64,000 nucleotides of DNA from Curtobacterium sp. 'Ferrero' (GTDB lineage Bacteria > Actinomycetota > Actinomycetes > Actinomycetales > Microbacteriaceae). The position numbers and the translations under genes were made by a program. Below, piece after piece: positions 34,437-43,556 of this stretch. The stretch is taken from the NCBI RefSeq assembly GCF_002412165.1, contig NZ_NXIA01000003.1, positions 129,254-193,253 of the forward strand. Reading direction: 5' to 3'. Under the pieces are notes generated by a model. That model made no database searches. It was not told where the DNA came from and worked only from the letters and a program-made list of their open reading frames with translations. The first letter of the stretch is position 1. The number at the start of each line of letters is the position of its first letter.

Positions 34437-35774
34437 TCAGCTCGCGTCCGCCGCGTCGGTGCGGTCGGCGTCGGTGCCGGTCAGCGGCGTGCCGGCGCGC
34501 TCCGCGAGCGGCACGATCGGGGACGGCACCTGCGCCGCCTCGTCGGGACGGACGCCGAAGAGGGCGTCGAGCGCACCCACGAACTCGTCGCCGCGACCGG
34601 CGCGGCCGAGCTCGCGGGCGCGGACGGACGGGCGGTGCAGGAGCACGCCGACCAGGTGTCGGAGCGCCCGCTCGGTCTGCTCGGCTGCTGCCGGGTCGCC
34701 GTCGCTGCGGCGCTTCGCCCGGTCGATCTCGTCGTCGAGGATGTCGAACACGTGCTTGCGGAACGCGACGAGGGCCGGAGTGGTCGACTGCTCGCGGGCC
34801 TGCTCCCGGAAGCGCGACACCGCGTCGTCCACCATCGCCCGGGCCTCGGACTCGGCGTTCAGCTCGTTGATCGGCGCGTGGATGCTGATGGTCTCGAGGT
34901 CGAGCAGCTCGACACCGTCGACCCCGGCCGCGGCGGGGTCGACGTTGCGCGGGAGTCCCAGGTCGATGACGATGCGGCGGACACCGTCGTCGAGGTCGGC
35001 GGGCGCGACGACCGGCGTCTCGCTCGACGTGCAGGTGATGACGACGTCGCTGCGTCCGATGGCCGTGCGGAGGTCGTGGGCGGCGACGAGGTCGTGCTTC
35101 GCCGCGAACCAGGCGGCCCGACCCGACGGCGAGAAGACCTGGATGTCGGCGGCGCCGCGGTCACGGAGTGCGGCGATCGTCGTCGCGGCGTAGCTGCCCG
35201 TGCCGACCAGGAGCACGCGGGTGCGCGACCACTCGGTGATCCGGGACGACGCGAGCTCCAGTCCGAGGCGGACGAGCGAGCGGCCGGCGGCACCGATGCG
35301 GGTGCGCGTCTTGACGCCGCGGGAGGTGTGCGCGGCTTCCTGGAAGAGCCGCTCGAGGTCCGAGGTGGTGGTGCCGTTGGCGCGGGCGTCCTCGAGGGAG
35401 CGCCGGACCTGGCCGGAGATCTCGGTCTCGCCGACGACGACGGACTCGAGGCCGCTCGAGACGGCGAACAGGTGCTGGACGACGTCACCACCGCCGAGCA
35501 CACGGACGGAGTCGCGGAGCTCCGTGGGGGAGAGGTCACTGGCGGCGGCGACGGCGTCGACGGTGGCCGAGACGGCGGAGTCGCGGTCGTCCCCCGCGAT
35601 GTCGAGGTAGGCCTCGAAGCGGTTGCAGGTGGCGAGGACGACGGCTCCGTCCAACACGTCGGAGTCGGTCACGAGCCGGCTCGCGGCGGTCGGTGCGCCG
35701 ATGCTCAGTCGCTCCAGGAGATCGAAGCTGGCGTTGCGGTGCGACGCCGTGAGACAGATGAGCACGTCTTCCAT
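34437..35774 (-). CDS. hemA: Glutamyl-tRNA reductase
   Basis: A 445-residue glutamyl-tRNA reductase, the first committed enzyme of C5 heme synthesis: it reduces Glu-tRNA(Glu) to glutamate-1-semialdehyde with NADPH. Visible signatures are SHRNASFDLLERL (residues 9-21), VVLATCNRFEAYLD, whose Cys (about residue 51) forms the thioester, VGETEISGQVRRSL, and the VLLVGTGSYAATT nucleotide-binding loop. The C-terminal helical dimer domain follows. ATG 35774 is chosen by homology over an upstream in-frame GTG. It diverges from hemE across 79 bp, so both arms of the heme cluster share one control region. Confidence 0.93.
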   Translation of the reverse strand: MEDVLICLTASHRNASFDLLERLSIGAPTAASRLVTDSDVLDGAVVLATCNRFEAYLDIAGDDRDSAVSATVDAVAAASDLSPTELRDSVRVLGGGDVVQHLFAVSSGLESVVVGETEISGQVRRSLEDARANGTTTSDLERLFQEAAHTSRGVKTRTRIGAAGRSLVRLGLELASSRITEWSRTRVLLVGTGSYAATTIAALRDRGAADIQVFSPSGRAAWFAAKHDLVAAHDLRTAIGRSDVVITCTSSETPVVAPADLDDGVRRIVIDLGLPRNVDPAAAGVDGVELLDLETISIHAPINELNAESEARAMVDDAVSRFREQAREQSTTPALVAFRKHVFDILDDEIDRAKRRSDGDPAAAEQTERALRHLVGVLLHRPSVRARELGRAGRGDEFVGALDALFGVRPDEAAQVPSPIVPLAERAGTPLTGTDADRTDAADAS

Positions 35775-35853
35775 CGTAACCCGCGTTCGCTCGGAGGCGC
35801 GTTCGCTGATCGCGTGCTCAGGCACCCCTCGGCGCCGATGGGAGAATCATCCG

Positions 35854-36972
35854 GTGACCGACGCCACCACCTCCGCGCTGCCCGACGCCCACCCCCTCGT
35901 GTCGGGGCGGACCGCGGGCTCCCCGCTCGTGCGGGCGCTGCGCGGCGACCGGCCGGACACCCTGCCGGTGTGGTTCATGCGGCAGGCCGGGCGGTCGTTG
36001 CCGGAGTACCGCGACCTCCGGGTCGGCACCGCGATGCTCGACGCCTGCCTCGACCCCGCGATGGCCTCCGAGATCACCCTGCAGCCGGTCCGCCGGCACG
36101 GGGTGGACGCGGGCATCTTCTTCAGCGACATCGTCGTCCCGATCAAGCTCGCCGGGGTCGACGTCGAGATCGTCCCCGGGCGCGGGCCGGTGCTCGGTTC
36201 CCCCGTCCGCACCGCCGCCGACGTGGAGGCCCTGACCGCGCTCGACCCGACGTCGCTCGCCCCGATCACCGAGGCGGTCGCCCGGACGGTGGCCGAGCTG
36301 GGTGACACCCCGCTGATCGGCTTCGCCGGGGCCCCGTTCACCCTGGCTGCCTACCTGGTCGAGGGCGGCCCGTCGAAGGACCACATCCGCGCCCGCACCC
36401 TCATGCACGCCGACCCGGAGACCTGGGCGCGCCTGCTCGACTGGGCGGCCGACGTCTCGGGGGCGTTCCTCCGGGCCCAGGTGACCGCCGGGGCCTCGGC
36501 GGCGCAGCTCTTCGACTCGTGGGTCGGATCGCTCTCGCGCGCCGACTACCTCGCCCACGTCGCACCGCACTCGGCGCGGGCGCTGTCGCACGTGTCCGAC
36601 CTGGGCGTCCCGCGCATCCACTTCGGCGTGGGCAGCGGCGAGGTGCTGCACGACATGACGACCCTCGGCGGGGACACGGTCGTGGTGGACGGCGTCGGCG
36701 TCGACTGGCGGATCCCGCTCGACGAGGCGGTGCGCCGGGTCGGGACCGACGTCACCGTGCAGGGCAACATCGACCCCGCGATGCTCTCCGCGCCGTGGTC
36801 GGTGCTCGAGGACCACGTGCGTGACGTCGTCCGTCGCGGCGGTGCGGCACGGGCGCACGTGGTGAACCTCGGCCACGGAGTCCCGCCGGAGACCGACCCC
36901 GACGTCATCAGCCGGGTCGTCGAGCTCGTGCACGCCCTCGGCGACGGTCGGACGGTGGGGGAGCCGGCGTGA
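35854..36972 (+). CDS. hemE: Uroporphyrinogen decarboxylase
   Basis: A 372-residue TIM-barrel enzyme that removes four acetate carboxyls from uroporphyrinogen III to give coproporphyrinogen III. PVWFMRQAGRSLPEYR (about residues 38-53) is the HemE signature with substrate-binding Arg residues, FFSDIVVPIKLAG carries the catalytic Asp, and VQGNIDPAML is the conserved late loop. GTG 35854 is preceded by GGGAGA at good distance; a longer frame back to 35623 runs through hemA DNA. Its stop overlaps the cgoX start by 4 nt. Confidence 0.94.
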   Translation: MTDATTSALPDAHPLVSGRTAGSPLVRALRGDRPDTLPVWFMRQAGRSLPEYRDLRVGTAMLDACLDPAMASEITLQPVRRHGVDAGIFFSDIVVPIKLAGVDVEIVPGRGPVLGSPVRTAADVEALTALDPTSLAPITEAVARTVAELGDTPLIGFAGAPFTLAAYLVEGGPSKDHIRARTLMHADPETWARLLDWAADVSGAFLRAQVTAGASAAQLFDSWVGSLSRADYLAHVAPHSARALSHVSDLGVPRIHFGVGSGEVLHDMTTLGGDTVVVDGVGVDWRIPLDEAVRRVGTDVTVQGNIDPAMLSAPWSVLEDHVRDVVRRGGAARAHVVNLGHGVPPETDPDVISRVVELVHALGDGRTVGEPA

Positions 36973-38366
36973 CCGACGTCGTCGTGGTCGGCGGCGGGGT
37001 CGCCGGTCTCGTCGCGGCCCGCGACCTCGCGAAGGGCGGGGCGCACGTCGTCCTCGTGGAGGCGTCGAGCGTGCTCGGCGGCATGGTCCGTCGGCACACC
37101 GTCGCGGGGATCGACCTCGACATGGCGGCCGACTCGTTCGCGACGAGGAACGACGCCGTGGAGCGGCTCGCGATCGAACTCGGCCTGGGGAACGAGATCG
37201 TGTCCCCGGACGCCCGCGGCGCGTGGCTGATGACCCGCGACGGCCGGACCGCGCCGATCCCCGCGACGGGGCTGCTGGGGATCCCGGGCAGTCCGATGGC
37301 CGCCGACGTGCTCGCCGTGATCGGGCAGAAGGCCGGCCTCCGGGCGCAGATGGACTCCCTGCTGCCGGCACCGGTCGGGGCGCGGGCCGCGTCGCTCGGC
37401 GAGCTCGTCCGTCGGCGGATGGGCGAGCGGGTGCTCGACGACCTGGTGGTCCCGATCGCCGGTGGCGTGCACTCGACCCACCCGGACGAGCTCGACCCGG
37501 ACCGCGTCGCACCCGGCCTGCGCGCCGCACTGCTGCGCGACGGGTCACTCGCCCGTGCCGTGCTGTCCCTGCGCGGCCGCGCCGCGGCGGGGTCGGCGGT
37601 GCAGGGCATCCGTGGCGGGATCGTCCGGATCGTCGACGAGCTCGTGGCGGACACCGAGACCTACCGGGTCGACGTCCGGCTGCACACCCGGGCGACCGCG
37701 ATCGAGCCGCACGCCGTCGAGGTGGTCGGACCGGACGGCACGACCGAGCGGCTGCCCGCGCAGCACGTCCTCGCCTCGACGCCCGACCCGCAGCGCCCGG
37801 AACCCGCCCGCCGGACCGGCATCGAACTCGTCACGCTCGTCGTCGACGAGCCCGCACTCGACGCCGCGCCCCGCGGGACCGGGATGCTCGTGCACCCGGA
37901 GGCCGACGGTGTCGCCGCGAAGGCGCTGACGCACGCGACCGCGAAGTGGCCGTGGCTCGCCGAGGCCGCCGACGGGGCGCACGTGCTCCGGCTCTCCTAC
38001 GCGACGCGAGCCGAGCGTCCCGGACCCGAGCGACCCGGACCCGCGCGACCCGGAGCCGAGCGACCCGGGCCCGCGCGACCCGAGGACGGGGCGGCGGACG
38101 TGACGGAGCCGGGGACGAGCCTCCCGGTCGACCCGCACGACCCCGTCGGCGCGCGTGCCCTCCGCGACGCGACCACCCTGCTCGGCCTGCCCCTCGGCCC
38201 GAGCGCCGTGCGCGGTGCCGCCCGCGTCCGCTGGACGGGCCCCGACACGGTCGCCGCCGGCCTCGCCGAGGGCGTCACCGGCATCGGCGAGGCGTCCTCC
38301 GGCCGCGGCCTCGCAGGCATCGTGGCCGCCTCCCGAGCGGCCGCTGAACGCATCCTGGGTTCCTGA
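36969..38366 (+). CDS. cgoX: Coproporphyrinogen III oxidase (HemG/HemY-type FAD enzyme)
   Basis: 465 residues of the HemY-like flavoprotein family. The N-terminal VVVVGGGVAGLVAARDLAKGG binds FAD, followed by EASSVLGGMVRRHTVAG. In genomes with HemQ, as here, this enzyme oxidises coproporphyrinogen III to coproporphyrin III. Between residues about 349 and 373 the protein has five [E/A]RPGP-type units encoded by five 15-nt tandem repeats (38013-38087), an insertion not expected in the family, in a probable surface loop. Start overlaps hemE by 4 nt (GTGA). Confidence 0.9.
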   Translation: MTDVVVVGGGVAGLVAARDLAKGGAHVVLVEASSVLGGMVRRHTVAGIDLDMAADSFATRNDAVERLAIELGLGNEIVSPDARGAWLMTRDGRTAPIPATGLLGIPGSPMAADVLAVIGQKAGLRAQMDSLLPAPVGARAASLGELVRRRMGERVLDDLVVPIAGGVHSTHPDELDPDRVAPGLRAALLRDGSLARAVLSLRGRAAAGSAVQGIRGGIVRIVDELVADTETYRVDVRLHTRATAIEPHAVEVVGPDGTTERLPAQHVLASTPDPQRPEPARRTGIELVTLVVDEPALDAAPRGTGMLVHPEADGVAAKALTHATAKWPWLAEAADGAHVLRLSYATRAERPGPERPGPARPGAERPGPARPEDGAADVTEPGTSLPVDPHDPVGARALRDATTLLGLPLGPSAVRGAARVRWTGPDTVAAGLAEGVTGIGEASSGRGLAGIVAASRAAAERILGS

Positions 38367-38465
38367 GCGGACCCCCGGCCGCTCGAGGGCTACTGTTGGG
38401 GAGACCGCCGGACGTATTCCGCTCGGCGCATGACCACGCACACTGACCCAACGGAGGATTCGCAC

Positions 38466-38720
38466 ATGCGAGGGAAGCTCCTGTTCGTCGCCGGCGCCGC
38501 ACTCGGGTACGTCCTGGGATCGCGAGCCGGACGGGCGCGGTACGAGCAGATCAAGACCGTCAGCGGCAAGATCTGGAACAGCAACGGCGTCCAGAAGGGC
38601 GTCCACCAGGCCGAGGAGTTCATCGCGGACAAGACCCCGGACGTCGCGGAGTTCGTCGGCGAGCAGACCAAGAAGGTCGTCCGCAAGGTCGGGCAGAAGA
38701 AGGACAGCAAGACCTCATGA
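38466..38720 (+). CDS. YtxH-like small membrane-associated protein
   Basis: 84 residues from ATG 38466, preceded by GGAGG. The N-terminus GKLLFVAGAALGYVLGSRAGRARYEQIK is a hydrophobic segment followed by SRAGRxRYE, the pattern of YtxH-type proteins; the rest is polar and helical with a basic end. Function of the family is unclear, often stress-linked. An ATG at 38430 is in frame but has no ribosome site. It overlaps the next gene by 4 nt. Confidence 0.75.
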   Translation: MRGKLLFVAGAALGYVLGSRAGRARYEQIKTVSGKIWNSNGVQKGVHQAEEFIADKTPDVAEFVGEQTKKVVRKVGQKKDSKTS

Positions 38721-39175
38721 CCGACACCCGCGACCGCAAGCCGCGTTCGCTGTTCGGTCTGGTCGGCGACCTGCCCCGGCTCGTCAAGGAGCTGGTGACG
38801 GGCGAGCTGAACCTCCTCAAGGCCGAGATGCTCGGGAAGGCGAAGATCTTCGCCCTCGCGGCCGGCCTCCTGATCGCGGCGCTCGTCATCGTCCTGTACG
38901 CGATCGGCGTCCTGCTCACCGCCGCCGTGATGGGCCTTGCGACCGTGATGCCGGCGTGGCTCGCGGCGCTGGTCGTCGCGTTCGTCATGCTCGTCGTCGC
39001 CGCGATCCTGGGACTCGTGGGGTGGAAGCGCTTCAAGAAGGGCCTGCCGCTCACGCCCAAGCGCACGATCGCGAGTGTCAAGAACGACGTCGACGCGGTG
39101 AAGGGCATGGGCAAGAAGCCCACGCCGCCGACCCGCTACGCGACCCGCCGACCCGACGTCGACGGCCGGTTCTGA
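38717..39175 (+). CDS. Actinobacterial Holin-X-like (phage holin superfamily III) membrane protein
   Basis: 152 residues. SLFGLVGDLPRLVKELVTGELNLLKAEMLGKAK forms an amphipathic N-terminal part, followed by two long transmembrane helices (about residues 45-70 and 80-103) and a basic tail. This is the layout of the putative Actinobacterial Holin-X family, common in chromosomes and not tied to prophage. ATGA overlap with the YtxH-like gene and a DUF3618 gene behind it form the usual trio of small envelope genes. Confidence 0.8.
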   Translation: MTDTRDRKPRSLFGLVGDLPRLVKELVTGELNLLKAEMLGKAKIFALAAGLLIAALVIVLYAIGVLLTAAVMGLATVMPAWLAALVVAFVMLVVAAILGLVGWKRFKKGLPLTPKRTIASVKNDVDAVKGMGKKPTPPTRYATRRPDVDGRF

Positions 39176-39231
39176 CCGCCGTGTCCAGCACCACCACCCC
39201 TGACGCCCGCCCCATCCGTGACGGAGGAACC

Positions 39232-39462
39232 GTGACCGATCAGCACGACGACCTGGCCGACCGCGTCGCGGCGACCCGCGCGCAGCTGTTCGACACCCTC
39301 GACGCGATCGAGGACAAGCTCAACCTGCCGAAGCAGCTCGGCATCGCCGCCGCCAAGGTCAAGCAGCGGGCCGACGAGAACCCGGTGCCGTACCTGGCGG
39401 GGCTCGCAGCCGGCGTGGCGGTGGTCGGGGGTATCGTCGTAGCGGTGCTCCGACGGCGTTGA
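39232..39462 (+). CDS. DUF3618-like protein
   Basis: 76 residues from GTG 39232, preceded by a strong ACGGAGGA. LADRVAATRAQLFDTLDAIEDKLNLPKQ is the DUF3618 pattern (D-x-x-R-x-x-L-x-x-T-x-x-A-L), and a single transmembrane helix PYLAGLAAGVAVVGGIVVAVL closes the protein. GTG 39181 is also in frame but lacks a ribosome site. Such proteins usually follow YtxH and Holin-X-like genes; their function is not known. Confidence 0.72.
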   Translation: MTDQHDDLADRVAATRAQLFDTLDAIEDKLNLPKQLGIAAAKVKQRADENPVPYLAGLAAGVAVVGGIVVAVLRRR

Positions 39463-39566
39463 CCGGCCGGCGGGTGTCCGCCCGGTCGGGTGCAGTCTCG
39501 GAGCGCACTCGGCAGTAGGGGGCCGAGGTCATCCCTGGCAACCGATAGGACGGCGACTCCACCACC

Positions 39567-40355
39567 ATGGACCCCATGAGTTCCACCGAGCCCGCGCACG
39601 GCGACGCTGAGCAGCACCGGACCGCAGCGCCCGACACGGCAGCGCACGCCACCGGAGCGCACGAGACCACGCCGGGCGGGATCGACCCCAACCTCCTCAC
39701 GGCGTACGCGCTCTGGGCCGTGTTCCGTCGTCCGACCGGCGCCGTGGCGCGCGGGGGCGACGACGCCGTGTCCGAGCTCGACGCGGTCGTGTCCGCCGGG
39801 GCCGAGCGCGGGGTCACCATCCGCGGCTTCTACGACGTCTCCGGCTTCCGGGCCGACGCCGACGTCATGATCTGGCTGCACGGCGACGACGCCCAGGCGA
39901 TCCAGGCCGTCCTGCGCGAGGTCCGCCGGACCACGCTGTTCCGTGATGCCGAGCCGGTCTGGCACGCCATGGCGATGCACCGGGAGGCCGAGTTCAACAA
40001 GCGGCACACCCCCGCCTTCCTGCGCGGCAAGGAGCCGGAGGCGTGGATCACGGTCTACCCGTTCGTCCGCTCCTACGAGTGGTACCTGCTGCCCGAGGAG
40101 GAGCGCTCGAAGATGCTCCGCGACCACGGGATCGCCGGCGCGAAGTACACGCGCGTCCTGACGAACACCATCGCCACCTTCGCGCTGAGCGACTACGAGT
40201 GGATCCTGCCGCTCGAGAGCCCGGACCTGGTGGACCTCGTCGACCTCATGCGCGACCTGCGGTACACCGAGGCCCGCATGCACGTGCGCGAAGAGGTGCC
40301 GTTCTACACCGGTCGTCGGGTGACGACCGCCGAGCTCCCGGAGGTGCTGTCGTGA
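39567..40355 (+). CDS. hemQ: Coproheme decarboxylase HemQ (chlorite-dismutase-like)
   Basis: 262 residues; after a low-complexity leader of about 45, the chlorite-dismutase fold begins at LLTAYALWAVFRRP. VYPFVRSYEWYLLPEEERSKMLRDHG carries the Tyr used to oxidise the propionates of coproheme, and the basic/His segment before it is typical of actinobacterial HemQ. It makes heme b from coproheme with H2O2, the last step of the coproporphyrin pathway. The GTGA at its end overlaps hemH, so decarboxylase and ferrochelatase are translated together. Confidence 0.92.
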   Translation: MDPMSSTEPAHGDAEQHRTAAPDTAAHATGAHETTPGGIDPNLLTAYALWAVFRRPTGAVARGGDDAVSELDAVVSAGAERGVTIRGFYDVSGFRADADVMIWLHGDDAQAIQAVLREVRRTTLFRDAEPVWHAMAMHREAEFNKRHTPAFLRGKEPEAWITVYPFVRSYEWYLLPEEERSKMLRDHGIAGAKYTRVLTNTIATFALSDYEWILPLESPDLVDLVDLMRDLRYTEARMHVREEVPFYTGRRVTTAELPEVLS

Positions 40356-41590
40356 CCGACACCAGCCACATCACGAACGGACACGGTGCGGTCCTCGCCG
40401 CGACGCCCGCGGCCGTCGACGGTCCCGAGCACGTCGAGGTCCCGACGCAGTACGACGCGATCCTGCTCGCCGGGTTCGGTGGACCCGAGGGCCAGGACGA
40501 CGTCATCCCGTTCCTCCGCAACGTCACCCGCGGGCGTGGCATCCCGGACGAGCGCCTCGAGGAGGTCGCGCACCACTACCGCCACTTCGGCGGTGTGAGC
40601 CCGATCAACGCGCAGAACCGTGCACTCAAGGCGGCGCTCGAGGCCGAGCTCGCGCAGCGCGGCATCGACCTGCCCGTGCTCTGGGGCAACCGCAACTGGG
40701 ACCCGTACCTCGAGGACGCCGTGAAGGAGGCCGCCGAGCGCGGGCTCACGAACCTGATCGCGATCGCCACGAGCGCCTACTCGTCGTTCTCGAGCTGCCG
40801 GCAGTACCGCGAGGACTACGCCCGTGTCCTCGACGCCACGGGGCTGATCGACACCGTGAAGATCGACAAGGTGCGGCAGTTCTTCGACCACCCGGGCTTT
40901 GTCCGCCCGTTCGTCGACGGCGTCCGTGACGGCCTGGCGAAGGCGATCGCGGAGAACGAGGGGCTCGACCTCGCGACCGAGCTGCACGTCCTGTTCTCGA
41001 CCCACTCGATCCCGTCCGCCGACGCCGCCCGCTCCGGCCCGGACTTCCGCGGGTTCGACGAGCACGGCGCGTACGAGGCGCAGCACCTCGCGGTCGCCCA
41101 AGTGGTGCTCGACCAGGCGTGGGCAGAGCTGCTCGAACAGCCCGAGCACGCCGCGCTGCGCGGGACGAGCACGCCGCCGTGGAAGCTCGTGTACCAGTCG
41201 CGTTCGGGGCCCCCGTCGCAGCCGTGGCTCGAGCCGGACATCAACGACTACATGAACGAGGAGCTCGCGGGCGGCCCGACGCGCGCCGTGCTCATCGTCC
41301 CGCTCGGCTTCGTCAGCGACCACATGGAGGTCATGTGGGACCTCGACGAAGAGGCGACCGAGACCGCCCAGGAGCTCGGCTTCTGGTCGCTCCGCACGCA
41401 GACCCCGGGCGTCGACCCGGCCTACGTCGCGGGTCTGGTCGACCTCGTCCTCGAGCGCGTGAACGGCGTCCCGACGAGCGAGCGTCCGCACGAGACCGAC
41501 CTGGGCCCCTGGTACGACGTGTGCCGACCCGGGTGCTGTGAGAACGTGCGCGCCGGGTTCAAGCCCGCCGCCGCAGGTCTGGCACCGTGA
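40352..41590 (+). CDS. hemH: Coproporphyrin III ferrochelatase
   Basis: 412 residues. YDAILLAGFGGPEGQDDVIPFLRNV opens the ferrochelatase fold; the metal-site His is in LFSTHSIPSADA and the paired Glu in GFVSDHMEV. SSCRQYRED (middle) and CRPGCCENVR (C-terminus) supply Cys residues placed like the [2Fe-2S] ligands of actinobacterial ferrochelatases. In a HemQ organism the substrate is coproporphyrin III (CpfC role). GTG 40352 overlaps hemQ by 4 nt. An extended N-terminus of about 30 residues precedes the fold. Confidence 0.92.
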   Translation: MTDTSHITNGHGAVLAATPAAVDGPEHVEVPTQYDAILLAGFGGPEGQDDVIPFLRNVTRGRGIPDERLEEVAHHYRHFGGVSPINAQNRALKAALEAELAQRGIDLPVLWGNRNWDPYLEDAVKEAAERGLTNLIAIATSAYSSFSSCRQYREDYARVLDATGLIDTVKIDKVRQFFDHPGFVRPFVDGVRDGLAKAIAENEGLDLATELHVLFSTHSIPSADAARSGPDFRGFDEHGAYEAQHLAVAQVVLDQAWAELLEQPEHAALRGTSTPPWKLVYQSRSGPPSQPWLEPDINDYMNEELAGGPTRAVLIVPLGFVSDHMEVMWDLDEEATETAQELGFWSLRTQTPGVDPAYVAGLVDLVLERVNGVPTSERPHETDLGPWYDVCRPGCCENVRAGFKPAAAGLAP

Positions 41591-42660
41591 GCGAGCAGAC
41601 CGGCCCGGCTCCGATCCGGCTCGGCACCCGCGCCAGCCGGCTCGCGATGTCGCAGTCGCAGGACGTCGCCGACCGGCTCGCGAAGGCGTCCGGCCGACCC
41701 GTCGAGCTCGTCGAGGTGACGAGCGAGGGCGACACGAACCGCGCCTCGCTCGCGAGCCTCGGCGGCACCGGGGTCTTCGCCAGTGCGCTGCGCGAGGCCC
41801 TCGTCGCCGGCGAGGTCGACGTCCTCGTGCACTCGCTCAAGGACCTCCCGACGGCGCCGTACCCGGGCCTCACGATCGCCGCGGTGCCGAAGCGTGCCGA
41901 CGCCCGAGACGTCCTCGTTGCGCGGAACGGCGCGACGGTCGACACCCTGCCCGAGGGCGCGAAGGTCGGCACGGGTTCGCCCCGCCGCGTCGCACAGCTC
42001 AGGGCGCAGCGTCCGGACCTCGACGTCGTGGACATCCGCGGGAACATCGACACCCGGCTCGGTCGGGTCGACGACGACCTCGACGCCGTCGTGCTCGCGG
42101 CCGCCGGACTCGGACGGATCGACCGGCTGGACGCCGCGACCGAGCTGCTCGACCTCGGCTTCTGGCCGAGCGCCCCGGGTCAGGGTGCCCTGGCGGTCGA
42201 GATCCGGTCGGACGAGTCGGACCGGAACCTGCTCGCCGCGCTCAGGAAGCTCGACCACGCGCCGACGCGCCTCACGGTGACGGCCGAGCGCGAGGTCCTG
42301 GCGAAGCTCGAGGCGGGGTGCTCCGCGCCGATCGGTGCGACCGCCGTGGTGGACGCCGAGCTGCTGCTCGTCAGCGCGACGGTGTACCGTCCCGACGGCT
42401 CCGAGTACCGCACGGCCTCGCACGCCGCGCACCTGGACGGCTCCGCGCAGGAGCGTCTGGACGAGGCGCTCGACGTGGGCCGTCGGGTCGCTGCCGAACT
42501 CCTCGAGAACGGTGCGGCCGAGCTCGCGGACCTCGCGTCCTCCGTGGCGGATGCTCCGAGCGACGGTGAGCACTCCGCCGGGCCGGGGCTCGCGACGCCC
42601 GCCGCCGCGCAGCCGACCGACGATGCCGGGTCCGGGGCACCGACGGCCGGCACGGACTGA
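41587..42660 (+). CDS. hemC: Porphobilinogen deaminase (hydroxymethylbilane synthase)
   Basis: 357 residues. RLGTRASRLAMSQSQDVADRL starts the fold; VHSLKDLPT, GTGSPRRVAQLRAQRPDL and the cofactor loop KLEAGCSAPIGA, with the dipyrromethane-binding Cys near residue 245, are all present. It joins four porphobilinogens to hydroxymethylbilane. The last 35 residues (from about PSDGEHSAGPG) are a low-complexity extension beyond the family length. GTGA overlap with hemH. Confidence 0.94.
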   Translation: MSEQTGPAPIRLGTRASRLAMSQSQDVADRLAKASGRPVELVEVTSEGDTNRASLASLGGTGVFASALREALVAGEVDVLVHSLKDLPTAPYPGLTIAAVPKRADARDVLVARNGATVDTLPEGAKVGTGSPRRVAQLRAQRPDLDVVDIRGNIDTRLGRVDDDLDAVVLAAAGLGRIDRLDAATELLDLGFWPSAPGQGALAVEIRSDESDRNLLAALRKLDHAPTRLTVTAEREVLAKLEAGCSAPIGATAVVDAELLLVSATVYRPDGSEYRTASHAAHLDGSAQERLDEALDVGRRVAAELLENGAAELADLASSVADAPSDGEHSAGPGLATPAAAQPTDDAGSGAPTAGTD

Positions 42661-42668
42661 CGACGACC

Positions 42669-43556
42669 ATGACCGCTCCCGCCGGGGACGAGGCACGGCG
42701 GCCGCTCGTCCTCGTCCCGCGCGGAGGCGCGTGGGGCGACCGGGTGGCCGAGGCGGCGCGTGCGCGCGGCCTCGACCCGGTCGTGGTCCCGTTGATCGTC
42801 GACGCCCCGCCGGAGGATCCGGCAGCGCTCGACGCGGCCCTCGACCGCCTCGCGGCAGCGGCCGGGAGGCACGGCGCGGCTCCCACGGACACGCCTGCGC
42901 CTGACGGGCGCAGCCCGGGCACGAGCGGCGCGCGTCCCGCGGCCGCGGCCCGACCCGACGGGCGGGGGGCTGATGCCCCCTGGCTCGTGGTGACCAGTGC
43001 GACGGCCGTCCGCGCCGTCGCCGGACGCATGGCGGGCCTCCCGGCCGGGGTCCACGTGGCGTGCGTCGGCGAGGCGACCGCGCGCGTCGCCCGCAATACC
43101 GGGTGGCCGGTCGACCTCGTGCCGGAGGACGAGTCCGGCGCCGGACTCGTCGCGGAGTTCCCGGTCACCAGCGGGCACGTCCTCTTCCCGCGCTCCGAAA
43201 TCGCCGCGGCCACCGTCGTGGACGGGCTCCGCGCCGCCGGGATCGACGTCGAGGACGTGGTCGCGTACCGTACCGTGGGGACCGGTGACGAGCCGGTCCA
43301 CCTCGACCGGGCGCCCGACGTGGTGCTCGTCACGAGCGGCAGCGTCGCCTCGCAGGTCGCCCGACGGATGACCCCGCTCGACCCCCACACGCGCATCGCC
43401 TGCATCGGCCCCGCGACCGCCGAAGCCGCGCGCGAGGCCGGACTCCCGGTCCACGTCATCGGACGCAGCCGCTCCGCCGAAGCCCTCCTCGACGCCGTCG
43501 TCGAGACACTCCCCACCGAAGCACCAGAAGCACCCCGATCAGGAAGGTCATCGTGA
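42669..43556 (+). CDS. hemD: Uroporphyrinogen-III synthase
   Basis: 295 residues with the two-domain, poorly conserved HemD pattern: [21 protein letters not shown] at the start, [62 protein letters not shown] and [17 protein letters not shown]. It closes and inverts ring D of hydroxymethylbilane. A low-complexity insertion (about residues 60-98) includes a copy resembling the dispersed GGGAGGCACGG repeat at about 42867. It starts 8 bases after hemC and overlaps hemB by 4. Confidence 0.88.
   Translation: MTAPAGDEARRPLVLVPRGGAWGDRVAEAARARGLDPVVVPLIVDAPPEDPAALDAALDRLAAAAGRHGAAPTDTPAPDGRSPGTSGARPAAAARPDGRGADAPWLVVTSATAVRAVAGRMAGLPAGVHVACVGEATARVARNTGWPVDLVPEDESGAGLVAEFPVTSGHVLFPRSEIAAATVVDGLRAAGIDVEDVVAYRTVGTGDEPVHLDRAPDVVLVTSGSVASQVARRMTPLDPHTRIACIGPATAEAAREAGLPVHVIGRSRSAEALLDAVVETLPTEAPEAPRSGRSS

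Noticed and set aside
38717-39175. Holin-like gene as a sign of a prophage
   Set aside because: Holin-X proteins are common in actinobacterial chromosomes and no phage structural or lysis genes are near.
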